Source of the DNA: Mycobacterium sp.
GTDB taxonomy: Bacteria > Actinomycetota > Actinomycetes > Mycobacteriales > Mycobacteriaceae
NCBI GenBank assembly: GCA_003987775.1
Contig: RXJD01000063.1
Span: 1-64,000 of the forward strand
Direction: 5' to 3'
Length of the DNA: 64,000 nucleotides
The notes beneath the pieces were generated by a model, which did not search any database, had not been told where the DNA came from, and saw nothing but the letters and a program-made list of their open reading frames with translations. Within the stretch, counting starts at the first letter, position 1; each line of letters starts with the position of its first letter. A program made the translations under genes and the position numbers. Shown in pieces: positions 19,265-27,062 of the stretch.

Positions 19265-19813
19265 CAGCAAGAAACAAGTTCAATCCCAGTATCGCGCACC
19301 AGAGTTTATGCAGTAAATGATGGTATTTCGATAGACTTATCTGTTGTCATGCAATAAACATGCAATAGCTGCCCCGCAGCCCGGCATCCGCCTCCCCATG
19401 GTTCGGGCCTATTGCGGACGTTGCGCGTGATGCCGTCAACCGGGTGAAAATGCCCACCCTTTGCTCAACCAGCGCTTTCCTAAGCGATCTTCTTACGCTG
19501 CCTTAAGAACAGACACAATCTGTTGTGGTTACTTGCGGCCGTTGACCCTAGGTGTTGTGTAGCGCTTCTTGTGACACAGCCGCGACACGCACGCGTTGTG
19601 CGTGCAAATGTCATAGCTGATGCCCATACTGGCTAACGCAGGACACCCCGCAACCGGCGCGGTGTTGAGCGCCGGTTACGGGGTGCGGTAGTGCGCGTAG
19701 TGAACGCCTACTGTAAACCACCCGACGCTCCGTCAACCAAACGACGCGCACTCTCCTCCGCGGAGACTCCAAGCTGCAATTGGGGCGCGCGCAGGGAAAT
19801 GGAGGCACCCATC
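19265..19813. other. Intergenic region behind the integrase, with short repeats and hairpins
   Basis: No gene or tRNA is seen in this roughly 550-bp region. It holds two copies of ATGCAATA 11 bp apart (19349-19356, 19360-19367), a short inverted repeat at 19508-19524 (AACAGA/TCTGTT), a CACGCAC/GTGCGTG hairpin at 19586-19604 and the large hairpin at 19644-19685. Base composition changes here from mixed to core-like, so the island's right boundary and attachment site are likely within it. Confidence 0.45.
19644..19685. terminator. Long GC-rich hairpin
   Basis: Two 17-base arms (19644-19660 and 19669-19685) pair at 16 of 17 positions around an 8-nt loop. There is no T tract after either arm. 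It may be a mycobacterial terminator lacking a U tail, a structured RNA stem or a recombination site. Confidence 0.45.
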
Positions 19814-20002
19814 ATGGGTAGCAGTAAAAATCTGAGACCTGGGGACCGCACCCCGAAGTCTGGTCAGTACCCGGTCATCGGGCCGCGTGGTGGCAAGACT
19901 GGTCGCGAAGTTACGTCGGTAGAGGGACGGCCTTTGCCGCCGACCCAGAGGCCCGGCGAAAGCTACGGCAAGCCGGATGTAACCAAGCACAAGAAGCCGT
20001 AA
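19814..20002 (+). CDS. YjzC-like small protein
   Basis: The start is ATG 19814 behind GGAGG. The 62-residue protein opens with a pattern typical of YjzC-like small proteins: PGDRTPKSGQY, then GPRGGKTGREVT, then LPPTQRPGESY. It is basic and probably mostly beta. YjzC proteins are widespread small proteins of unknown function. It stands alone, transcribed away from the island, and is the first gene that looks like native chromosome. Confidence 0.7.
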   Translation: MGSSKNLRPGDRTPKSGQYPVIGPRGGKTGREVTSVEGRPLPPTQRPGESYGKPDVTKHKKP

Positions 20003-20182
20003 TTCCGCTAGATGGGCGCGCCCGTGGCCGAGATCGGCTGCGGGCGTTGCCTTTCTGGGCTCACCCGCGTGCTGGGAGTACACGGCATGTACAACTTTCG
20101 TTGACTTGAAACACTTTTCGGCGCGACAGCCTTACGATCCGTGCAGTGCCCGCACCACCCTAGTCGGGTTTCGTTGCAGCCC

Positions 20183-20213
20183 TTGGCAATTCGCTATCTT
20201 CGTGGGTTAGCTT
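20183..20213 (+). promoter_or_regulatory. Predicted leaderless promoter
   Basis: TTGGCA (20183-20188) and TAGCTT (20208-20213) are separated by 19 nt; the -10 ends six bases before the ATG at 20220, with no ribosome site between. This is the geometry of a leaderless mycobacterial transcript. Confidence 0.45.
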
Positions 20214-20219
20214 GGCGGC

Positions 20220-20564
20220 ATGACAACTCCCACCAGCACCCCACCGACCGATCCCGAAACCGCAGCGCTGGACTACCTCGTTCGCATCGGCGAAGCCGTT
20301 CCCAAAGCGACGGCCCTCGCCGGTGCGCTGCGCGACTTCGCCGGCGCCCTGCACGTCGAGGGCGCACTTGCCGGCCTCTCCACCGCCGCCGATGCACGGC
20401 TCGCCGCCGCGACTATCGCCGAGGCGGCCCGCACGGCCGACGATCCCGTCGCCGCGCTCAGGATCCGCGCCGCCGCGATCCGTGCCGGGTGCTGGGACTG
20501 TGCCAATCCCGACGGGCTCGCCCAGGCGCTCGACGGCGCCGCAACCGTGCTGGACGTGATGTGA
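20220..20564 (+). CDS. Ala-rich hypothetical protein, 114 aa
   Basis: ATG 20220 follows a probable -10 by six bases. The protein is almost wholly helical and about one third alanine, with a Thr/Pro-rich N-terminus and one CWDC pair near residue 90. No signal peptide or TM segment is visible. The frame has the strong third-position GC expected of a real mycobacterial gene. I do not recognise the family. Confidence 0.6.
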   Translation: MTTPTSTPPTDPETAALDYLVRIGEAVPKATALAGALRDFAGALHVEGALAGLSTAADARLAAATIAEAARTADDPVAALRIRAAAIRAGCWDCANPDGLAQALDGAATVLDVM

Positions 20565-20621
20565 GCGGGCCCGCGCCGCGATCGTTCCCGCCGGCGTGGG
20601 CCGGCCTGGTCGACGCCATCC

Positions 20622-21392
20622 TCAGGGCCTGGGCTGTTCGTACAAACGGCAACGCCCGATGAGGATCTCTGCCAGCCGTTCAGGTTCGCTCACCATCAGC
20701 ATGTGGCAGGTGTCGATCTCAATGAGGGTCTGCACTCCGCCAAGCGCGGCGATGCACTCGCGTTGAATCTTCTTCGAGACGGCGCGATCACGCCGAGTGA
20801 GTATCCACGTGCGTGGCACATCATCGGGCATACCACTGCGGTCAACTTTTTCTATCATTATTGAGGGTGATTCCTGACAGGACCGAGCCAGCGTGAACTT
20901 GCACTGTGCGGGAGTCATTCCGTTGCAGAATACAAACCTCGCCAACGCAGTAGGCAAACCTCCCGGGCGTAATGAACGGGATTTCTGCACATGACGTTTC
21001 GCGGTGCGACGTGCGTACCAGCTCTGCGCCCCGGGAAGCGTGTCCACCAGGGCGCTGCCGTTGGTTGGTACTTGCGCGGTGGCCAAGATCATCTCCCGCA
21101 CCCGCGCCGAGCCGAGCTTGGTGACAACACCGGGGACGATCACGCCCGCCAGCGAATGGCCGACGATCACGAGGTCGTCGAGCGCAGCATTCTCGATGTC
21201 CGACACCACCGAATCGACCCACCCATCGACACAAGCGGTGATCAGGTCACCGCCTTTATTTCCCCGACCCGGCAAATCAACGGTGAGCACCTTTAGTTCC
21301 GGCTCCAGGATGCGGATCACGTCGATGGTTGGGTCCCAAGAATCAGCGGCGAACCCGCCTCCGTGCACGAGAACCAATGCGGGCAATCCCAT
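20622..21392 (-). CDS. Alpha/beta hydrolase (esterase-like)
   Basis: The true start is ATG 21392 because AAGGAGG lies nine bases upstream and the hydrolase fold begins there; the frame extending to 21839 runs over the neighbouring gene. The 256-residue protein has the oxyanion segment HGGG near residue 10, the nucleophile elbow GHSLAG near 82 and the catalytic His in DTCHMLM near 233. The overall shape resembles small EstC/hydroxynitrile-lyase-type esterases. Substrate unknown. It is downstream of, and on the same strand as, the beta-lactamase-fold gene, with a 214-bp gap. Confidence 0.82.
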   Translation of the reverse strand: MGLPALVLVHGGGFAADSWDPTIDVIRILEPELKVLTVDLPGRGNKGGDLITACVDGWVDSVVSDIENAALDDLVIVGHSLAGVIVPGVVTKLGSARVREMILATAQVPTNGSALVDTLPGAQSWYARRTAKRHVQKSRSLRPGGLPTALARFVFCNGMTPAQCKFTLARSCQESPSIMIEKVDRSGMPDDVPRTWILTRRDRAVSKKIQRECIAALGGVQTLIEIDTCHMLMVSEPERLAEILIGRCRLYEQPRP

Positions 21393-21606
21393 CGCCAGGT
21401 CCTCCTTCAGCGTCGTGAGCCCAGGACCGCATCGTAAAGCGTTGCCACGACGGAGCGGTATACCGCGGTCGACAACGACGAGATTCGGGCCGCGGCGTTG
21501 TCTGCGCTCTAGGCGTCGTCTGGCCGGCGTTCGAGCGTCTGATCGGCTCCGCCGCGTAGGTACTCGGCCAACGTCTTTCGTATCGCGGCTGGTGCAACAC
21601 CCAGAT

Positions 21607-22461
21607 TCAGGATTCGTGCGCCAGCAGGTCTCTGAGCGCCCCACCGATCGAGCGCATTCCAGCAACCACCGTGTCCCGCAGATCTGAGCCGCCGGCATCC
21701 CAGTTGGCAATGACGGCATAGGAGAACGAGGTGCCATTTCGTTCGACGGTGCCCACGTCGGCTCTGACGGCCGCGTCGGTCCCGGTCTTATTGCGGATGG
21801 TGAAGCCGCGATCCGGCTCGGTATGCGCCAGCGGATCAAGGCCCAATGCGGACGCCACCATCGACAGATCCACGCCCGTCGCCAGCCACGCGTTCAACTC
21901 GTTGGAGACCGACGACGAGATGAGCCGCTTGGCGGCCAGGCGACACATGAAATCGGACAACTCGGCGGCCGAACCCACCGACAACGTCCACGCGTCATCG
22001 GGGCCGCGCTGGTCCCGAACCCGATCGAGCAGCACAGTCTTGGTGAAACCGATTGCCCCACCGAGTTCTTGGACGCTCTGCAATCCCACACGGTTCAGCA
22101 ACACGTTGGTGGCGAGGTTGTCGCTGACCGACGCGACCAGCACGCACAGATCGCGGACACATAACTGCTGAACCTGCAGATGCTGCCAGATACCCGAATC
22201 GGCAACGTGCACGGCAGGATTGCGGTCCAGTACTTCGTCGAAGTCCATCGTGCCGTCGTCGCACCGCCGCGCAACTTCGGCTAATAGCAACAGCTTTCCG
22301 ACACTGGCAGTCTCCATGGCCGCATCGCAATTGTGGTGAACCAGAGGGCGACCGGCGGCGTCTCGAATACAGATCGACCAATTGATGTCGGGCGTGCTGC
22401 CGACGGTGTTGCTGATCGACCGGTGCAGCGCGGCGTGCGGAATCGGCAGCCCATGCGGCAT
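21607..22461 (-). CDS. Class A beta-lactamase-fold serine hydrolase
   Basis: I start at ATG 22461, just after the preceding gene's stop; the frame continues upstream only as a shadow. In the 284-residue product the three active-site motifs are complete: SxxK (S53-V-G-K56), SDN (114-116) and KTG (226-228). An RGPDD loop follows the domain junction. There is no signal peptide, so it is probably cytoplasmic, unlike secreted resistance beta-lactamases such as BlaC. It may be a peptidase or esterase of this fold rather than a drug-inactivating enzyme. It is in line with the DUF732 gene upstream (26 bp). Confidence 0.82.
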   Translation of the reverse strand: MPHGLPIPHAALHRSISNTVGSTPDINWSICIRDAAGRPLVHHNCDAAMETASVGKLLLLAEVARRCDDGTMDFDEVLDRNPAVHVADSGIWQHLQVQQLCVRDLCVLVASVSDNLATNVLLNRVGLQSVQELGGAIGFTKTVLLDRVRDQRGPDDAWTLSVGSAAELSDFMCRLAAKRLISSSVSNELNAWLATGVDLSMVASALGLDPLAHTEPDRGFTIRNKTGTDAAVRADVGTVERNGTSFSYAVIANWDAGGSDLRDTVVAGMRSIGGALRDLLAHES

Positions 22462-22486
22462 CACAGCACCGTAGATCGACTGAGCG

Positions 22487-23140
22487 TTATGGCGCCAGCG
22501 TGATGATCCCCGGTTCCAGAGGCGGCATCGGTGAAACCCCACCGGTGCCACCGCCGGTGCCTCCTCCCCCACCGCCACCGCCGGGCGGAGGACCGACAAC
22601 GGGAGGTGCCGGCTTCCTCGGCTGGGGCGGGGCCACTACGGCCGGTGGCGTGAGGTTCTGCGCCTCAACTCCCGGTCCCGGCGGAGCCGGGATTTCCGGA
22701 TTGGCGCCTTTGATCAGCGAAGAAGCCAGCACCACAACATGTTTCGACTGACTCCAGGCTGCGGGATTGGTGAACACCACCCGTCCCCGGTTGTTCGGGC
22801 AGTAGGCCTCCACTGCCGCGTCGAGGAATCGCGATTCGGTACGCACCAGGCGGCCCGGGTCGGCGCCGGGGGTGACGGTGTTCGCGGTATCCACCAGCGC
22901 ATCCAGTAGGGCGTCCGCCGACATGCCGGACGCGAGCCCGCCGCAAATTTGATGCGCTGTGGCGATGAGGGCCGGCACACCGGAGATGGCCGAGACGCCC
23001 TTTTGGTCGAGCAGAGCCAGGAACTGATCATCCTGGGCCGTGTCGGCCCACGATGCGGCGGCGTGCACAGCGGCGGCGCCATACAGCAGCGAGACGCCAG
23101 CTAGTAGGGACCCGACAGCGACGGTGATGCGGGTGGACAT
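22487..23140 (-). CDS. Secreted DUF732 protein with Pro/Gly-rich tail
   Basis: The 217-residue protein begins with a signal peptide (hydrophobic core LLAGVSLLYGAAAVHA), then a DUF732 domain (QDDQFLALLDQKG...CGGLASG...AYCPNN) with the paired cysteines that form its disulphide. A roughly 70-residue tail rich in Pro and Gly follows, including a poly-Gly run. DUF732 proteins are small exported helical proteins frequent in mycobacteria, with unknown role. The tail could span or bind the cell wall. The 5' region (23141-23270) is AT-richer and probably holds its promoter. Confidence 0.82.
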   Translation of the reverse strand: MSTRITVAVGSLLAGVSLLYGAAAVHAAASWADTAQDDQFLALLDQKGVSAISGVPALIATAHQICGGLASGMSADALLDALVDTANTVTPGADPGRLVRTESRFLDAAVEAYCPNNRGRVVFTNPAAWSQSKHVVVLASSLIKGANPEIPAPPGPGVEAQNLTPPAVVAPPQPRKPAPPVVGPPPGGGGGGGGTGGGTGGVSPMPPLEPGIITLAP

Positions 23141-23336
23141 AGCGGGGCTCCGATTGGCTCGAGACCGGTAATCCAGACTCCCAATACGTCGGGAGTTAGC
23201 AGAAAGTTTACCTCACGTTAACCCTTAAAATCACCCTGCGCTGATGTTCGGCGAGTCTTTTCTCGGCACTTCCGGCGTCACGTGATCGACACCGTCGCCG
23301 CCCATGTACTGCGTGAACCTGGAAGAGTGACCGGGT

Positions 23337-23567
23337 ATGTCACTGCTCGCAATCCTGCTCGTCGTCGGTGTCGTCGGACTCGGCCTCGTCGCCGGACTCA
23401 TTGCGTTGGTGGTGCGTATGACGAGATCACCGAAGCCCCAGCCCTACGTGCCGCACGCCTGGCAACCGGCTGCGGGCTGGTATCCCGATCCGTCGACGCC
23501 GAACGTGTTCCGCTACTTCGATGGTCAGACCTGGACGCAGGCTACGAAGCCCACGGGCCAGGGCTGA
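23337..23567 (+). CDS. Small DUF2510 membrane protein
   Basis: The 76-residue protein has one N-terminal TM helix (about residues 3-27), a short basic linker and a DUF2510 domain with its signature GWYPDPS...RYFDGQTWT. DUF2510 is a small Trp-rich module common on actinobacterial membrane proteins and presumed to bind a ligand or partner on the cytoplasmic side. No operon partner is apparent. Confidence 0.78.
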   Translation: MSLLAILLVVGVVGLGLVAGLIALVVRMTRSPKPQPYVPHAWQPAAGWYPDPSTPNVFRYFDGQTWTQATKPTGQG

Positions 23568-23604
23568 CCCGAAGCCGCACGGCGATAGTCGGTGACCAAC
23601 CGGT

Positions 23605-24588
23605 CTAAGCCGTCAGCGATTCGATGACCTTGACCAGCTCATCGGGGGCCTCCCAGTTCAGCGCGTGCCCCGCGTCGGCCACTGTGACCAGCCGGGCGCC
23701 GGGAATGCCGTCGGCCATCCGGCGCGAGTGATTGGGCGGCGTGGTGCGGTCCGCGGCCCCGACCATGACGACGGTCGGCACGGTGATCTCGCCAAGCCGC
23801 GGGTAGCGGTCTTCACGAGAGAAGGCGCGCACGATCGGTAGCAGCGGCCCGTGTTCGTCGACGTGCTGGCGAAAGCCCTCGGTGAACACCGAGACCATTG
23901 CCGGGGACGGGCGCTTGCCGCATTGCGCCGCGCCGAACAGCACCCCCACTGTCCGGTAGCGGAGCATCCGCTGCAGGATTCCGCGTTCCAGCAGTGGGAT
24001 CTGCACCTTGTTCTGGGGCGCTCCGTCCATGACACGGCCTGCCCACGTAGCGAACAGCACCAGCCCCCGCAACCGCTGCGAGACGTCGGCATGGTCCAGT
24101 AAGGCGCGGATGGTGACGAAGCCGCCCATCGAATGGCCGACGAGCACCGCGTCGTCGACGCCGAAATGTTCGAGCACCGCGGCGATGTCGGCGGCCATGG
24201 GCCCAGAACCGATCCCCTCGGAGCCGAGCGTGGACCTGCCGTGCCCGCGCTGATCGAAAGCGATAACGCGATACCCCCTGGCCAACAACGCATCCCACAC
24301 GACGTTCCACTCGGCGAGGGTGACCGTGTAACCGTGCACGAGTACGACCGGCGAACCCTCGCCCGCGGACAGCGCGCGCAGCACCGTCCCGTCGGGGCGG
24401 GTGATCGTGACCTCGTCGCCTTCCGGCTCGGCCAGCAGTTGCTCCCGGGTAAGCGGATCGGGGTTGCGTTCGATCCACCCGACAAGTGCGCGCAGTCCGG
24501 CCCAGCTCAACACGCCGGTGGTCCCCAGTGCCGCGCCCGCGGCCAATCCCGTCCTCACCGGCGATAGTCCTGCGTCATCACGGCACAC
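23605..24588 (-). CDS. Membrane-anchored alpha/beta hydrolase
   Basis: The 327-residue protein has a hydrophobic N-terminal helix (about 12-35), then a canonical hydrolase: HGYT oxyanion region near 84, FDQRGHGRS, nucleophile GHSMGG near 150, acid in GAADRTTP near 278 and catalytic His in DAGHALNW near 307. It resembles mycobacterial haloperoxidase-like or lipase-like hydrolases. The substrate cannot be told. The ATG at 24588 is taken; a start at VRTGLAAG would shorten it by 10 residues. Confidence 0.8.
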   Translation of the reverse strand: MCRDDAGLSPVRTGLAAGAALGTTGVLSWAGLRALVGWIERNPDPLTREQLLAEPEGDEVTITRPDGTVLRALSAGEGSPVVLVHGYTVTLAEWNVVWDALLARGYRVIAFDQRGHGRSTLGSEGIGSGPMAADIAAVLEHFGVDDAVLVGHSMGGFVTIRALLDHADVSQRLRGLVLFATWAGRVMDGAPQNKVQIPLLERGILQRMLRYRTVGVLFGAAQCGKRPSPAMVSVFTEGFRQHVDEHGPLLPIVRAFSREDRYPRLGEITVPTVVMVGAADRTTPPNHSRRMADGIPGARLVTVADAGHALNWEAPDELVKVIESLTA

Positions 24589-24719
24589 TCTCCCTCACGC
24601 ACGCGGGTGTCTTCCGCCCTCCTTGGTACACCGGGTGCACACGCCCGGGCTACCGGTGGGGACGCACTTGCCGCGCAGGATGTCGCGGACCCCGCCTGCG
24701 CCCGAGGGACGCCGGCGTC

Positions 24720-25049
24720 TCAGCCGCCGTTGCCGGCCGGTTGCGCCGGCGGCAACTGCGACGGGCAGTAAACGCCGGCCGAGATCGCGGTGAAACGGGC
24801 CGCATTCACTTGCGACAAAGCGGGGTTCGCGTCCTGCAGCACCTTGACGACCTCGACCCCCGTCTTGCCCTCGTTGGCCATATCGCACACCTTCTTGCCG
24901 GCCGCGATCGCGCTCTCGGGGTCCTTGTAGGTGAGGCCGGCCGCACCCAGGGAGACCAGAAAGGCCTGATCCTGGTTGGCATCTGCGTGCGCGGGGGCTG
25001 CCCAGCCGATGACGGCCACCGCGGCGGCCGCGCAAACGAGGATTCTCAT
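24720..25049 (-). CDS. Secreted DUF732 protein
   Basis: The 109-residue protein has a signal peptide ending at AHA, followed directly by a DUF732 domain (DQAFLVSLGAAGLTY...VCDMANEGKT...YCP) with its two conserved cysteines. A short Pro/Gly tail ends it. It is a second DUF732 member within 2.5 kb, shorter and without the long repetitive tail of the other. Function unknown. Confidence 0.85.
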   Translation of the reverse strand: MRILVCAAAAVAVIGWAAPAHADANQDQAFLVSLGAAGLTYKDPESAIAAGKKVCDMANEGKTGVEVVKVLQDANPALSQVNAARFTAISAGVYCPSQLPPAQPAGNGG

Positions 25050-25130
25050 AGCCCTGCGATTCTCCCAAACCCGAGGTCAGGCCGCATCTCGAGCGACGAC
25101 GAACGCGAGGTGAACTTTCCCGGTGAAATC

Positions 25131-25179
25131 GTCAACCCCAGGTTGACAAACCAGCAATCGTCAACCTAGCGTTGACGGC
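25131..25179 (+). promoter_or_regulatory. clpC2 promoter with two palindromic operators
   Basis: Palindrome 1, GTCAACC-CCA-GGTTGAC (25131-25147), contains most of a consensus -35 TTGACA (25143-25148). Palindrome 2, GTCAAC-CTAGC-GTTGAC (25160-25176), covers the -10 TAGCGT (25167-25172), 18 bp further on. The ATG follows the -10 by seven bases, so the mRNA is leaderless. A repressor bound at both sites would block RNA polymerase directly. Confidence 0.8.
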
Positions 25180-25911
25180 ATGGTCGAGCCCACCAAGATC
25201 ACCCATCCCGTCCGTCTCGACGAGCTGATCGACACCATCAAAAAAGTCCACAGCGACGCCCTGGACCAACTCAGCGACGCCGTCCTCACCGCGGAGAGTC
25301 TCGGCGAGGTCGCCGACCACCTCATCGGACACTTCGTCGATCAGGCGCGGCGCTCGGGTGCTTCCTGGACCGACATCGGCAAAGCGATGGGAGTTACCAA
25401 GCAGGCTGCCCAGAAACGGTTCGTCCCCAAGGCCGACGCCACCCCGCTCGACCCGGAGCAGGGCTTCTCCCGGTTCACCCCACGGGCCCGAAACGCCGTG
25501 GTGGCCGCGCAGAATGCCGCACACGAAGCGGGCAACGACCTGATCACCCCCGACCATCTGCTGCTCGGCACCCTCGGCGATCCCGCGGCGCTGGCCACCG
25601 TCTTGATCCGCCAGCAGAAGATCGACGCCGAGGCCCTGCAGAAGTCGATAGAACTTCCCGCGCGCGCGGCGGAAATCCCCGCGCTGATCCCCTTCAGCGG
25701 CCCGGCCCGCAAAGTGCTCGAGTTGACCTTCCGTGAGGCACTTCGGTTGGGCCACAACTACATCGGGACCGAACACATGCTGCTCGCGCTGCTCGAAGCC
25801 GAGGGCGGTGCCGGTCCGCTGCACCGCGCCGGCGTCGACAAGGAACGCGTCGAGGCAGACCTTGCCACCGCTCTGCAATCCTTCACCGCTCCCCCGGACG
25901 CACAGACCTGA
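25180..25911 (+). CDS. clpC2: ClpC2: HTH plus ClpN-repeat protein without ATPase
   Basis: The 243-residue protein has an N-terminal helix-turn-helix (SWTDIGKAMGVTKQAAQKRF, about residues 62-81), then two Clp N-terminal repeats (FTPRARNAVVAAQ...LITPDHLLLG and ISFSGPARKVLE-type ...YIGTEHMLLALL). There is no AAA+ module, so it cannot unfold proteins. Gene order and length match Rv2667 of M. tuberculosis. ClpC2 is reported to bind the ClpC1-targeting cyclic peptide cyclomarin and so protect ClpC1, with autoregulation proposed. The HTH together with the double operator over its own promoter supports self-repression relieved by ligand binding to the ClpN part. Confidence 0.88.
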   Translation: MVEPTKITHPVRLDELIDTIKKVHSDALDQLSDAVLTAESLGEVADHLIGHFVDQARRSGASWTDIGKAMGVTKQAAQKRFVPKADATPLDPEQGFSRFTPRARNAVVAAQNAAHEAGNDLITPDHLLLGTLGDPAALATVLIRQQKIDAEALQKSIELPARAAEIPALIPFSGPARKVLELTFREALRLGHNYIGTEHMLLALLEAEGGAGPLHRAGVDKERVEADLATALQSFTAPPDAQT

Positions 25912-25990
25912 GGGGACCAACCCTGCCCGCAGCAAAGCTGCGTGTGTAATCATGCGAAGGTCCGGAGAACAGGCAGCCCAGGAGGCGAAG

Positions 25991-26515
25991 ATGCACCGCT
26001 GGCTGATCGTCCTTTCCGCGTTCCTCGTCATGGCGGCGGGCGTGTTGTCGGTAGACGCCGCCCTTCCCCGGGCGCGGGCCGGCGACGCACCGATCGGCCA
26101 CATCGGCGACACGTTGCGAGTGGACACAGGTACCTACGTCGCTGACGTCACCGTGACCAGCGTGGTCCCCGTCGACCCGCCACCGGGATTCGGCTACACC
26201 CGCAGCGGCGTTCCGGTGAAAAGCTTCCCGGACAGTTCGGTGAACCGCGCCGACGTGGTGGTCCGTGCGGTCCGGGTGCCCAACTCCTACGTCATGGCGA
26301 CCAACTTCAGCTTCGACGGTGTCACCCCGTTCGCTGATGCCTACAAGCCGCGGCCGTGCGATGCGCCGGATTGGCTCGACGCCGCGCTGGGCAATGCGCC
26401 ACAAGGTGCAGTGGTCCGGGGCGGGGTGTACTGGGACGCCTACCGCGACCCGGTGTCGGTGGTCGTGCTGCTGGACCGCAAGACCGGTGAGCACCTCGCA
26501 CAGTGGAACCTCTGA
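25991..26515 (+). CDS. Exported protein (Rv2668-like)
   Basis: The start is ATG 25991 with GGAGG upstream. The 174-residue protein has a signal peptide (core LIVLSAFLVMAAGVLSV) and then a beta-rich domain (GDTLRVDTGTYVADVTVTSVVPVDPP...FDGVTPFADAY...VVLLDRKTGEHLAQW) that resembles the immunoglobulin-like MPT63/DUF1942 or DUF4352 exported proteins. It corresponds by position to the Ala/Val-rich exported protein Rv2668. Function unknown. The next gene overlaps its 3' end. Confidence 0.75.
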   Translation: MHRWLIVLSAFLVMAAGVLSVDAALPRARAGDAPIGHIGDTLRVDTGTYVADVTVTSVVPVDPPPGFGYTRSGVPVKSFPDSSVNRADVVVRAVRVPNSYVMATNFSFDGVTPFADAYKPRPCDAPDWLDAALGNAPQGAVVRGGVYWDAYRDPVSVVVLLDRKTGEHLAQWNL

Positions 26516-27062
26516 TCTGCGCGACGAACTGCACGACGATCTGCACGACGCTCGTTACGACGATCTGGATGGCGTAGCCGCCGCCGTTGCCGCGGATACC
26601 GACCAACTCGCCACCCTTGCGGCCCAGACATTTCCGTTGGCATGCCCGGCTTCGGTGGCGCCCGAGCACGTCGCCGCGTTCGTCGACGCGCACCTGTCCC
26701 CCAACCGGTTCGCCGAATACCTGACCGACCCGCAGCGCGCGATTCTGGCCGCCCGCCGTAACGGCCGGATCGTCGGCTACGCGATGCTGGTTCGCTCAGC
26801 ACCGGGTGAGCCCGTGGAACTGTCAAAGCTCTACACGCTCAGCGACTTCCACGGCACCGGGGTCGCCGCTGCATTGATGACGGCCGCACTCGCCCGCGCC
26901 GCCGCCTGGGGAGCACGCCAGGTCTGGCTGGGTGTGAACCAGAAGAATCAACGCGCGCAACGCTTTTACGCGAAGAACGGCTTCGCGGTCAGTGGCACCC
27001 GCACCTTCCAGCTGGGCCCCCACCTGGAGGATGACTACATCATGACCCGGGAGGTCGGGTAG
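26487..27062 (+). CDS. GNAT-family N-acetyltransferase (Rv2669-like)
   Basis: The GNAT core is clear: VELSKLYTLSDFHGTGVAAALM supplies the acetyl-CoA pyrophosphate loop, and NQKNQRAQRFYAKNGF is the usual motif B. A GTG at 26487 gives 191 residues and overlaps the upstream gene by 29 bp; no ribosome site decides the start, and one further downstream is possible. The residues after this start form a peculiar acidic run with repeated DL and LHD. Substrate unknown. Its 3' end overlaps the convergent ZapE-like gene by 23 bp. Confidence 0.8.
   Translation: MSTSHSGTSDLRDELHDDLHDARYDDLDGVAAAVAADTDQLATLAAQTFPLACPASVAPEHVAAFVDAHLSPNRFAEYLTDPQRAILAARRNGRIVGYAMLVRSAPGEPVELSKLYTLSDFHGTGVAAALMTAALARAAAWGARQVWLGVNQKNQRAQRFYAKNGFAVSGTRTFQLGPHLEDDYIMTREVG

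Noticed and set aside
19265..19813. tRNA gene as integration site
   Set aside because: I looked for an acceptor stem, T-loop GGTTCGAAT-like sequence and an anticodon arm on both strands and found none.
20622..21839. Long form of the esterase gene starting at 21839
   Set aside because: The extra 149 codons overlap the beta-lactamase-fold gene and precede a strong ribosome site at the internal ATG.
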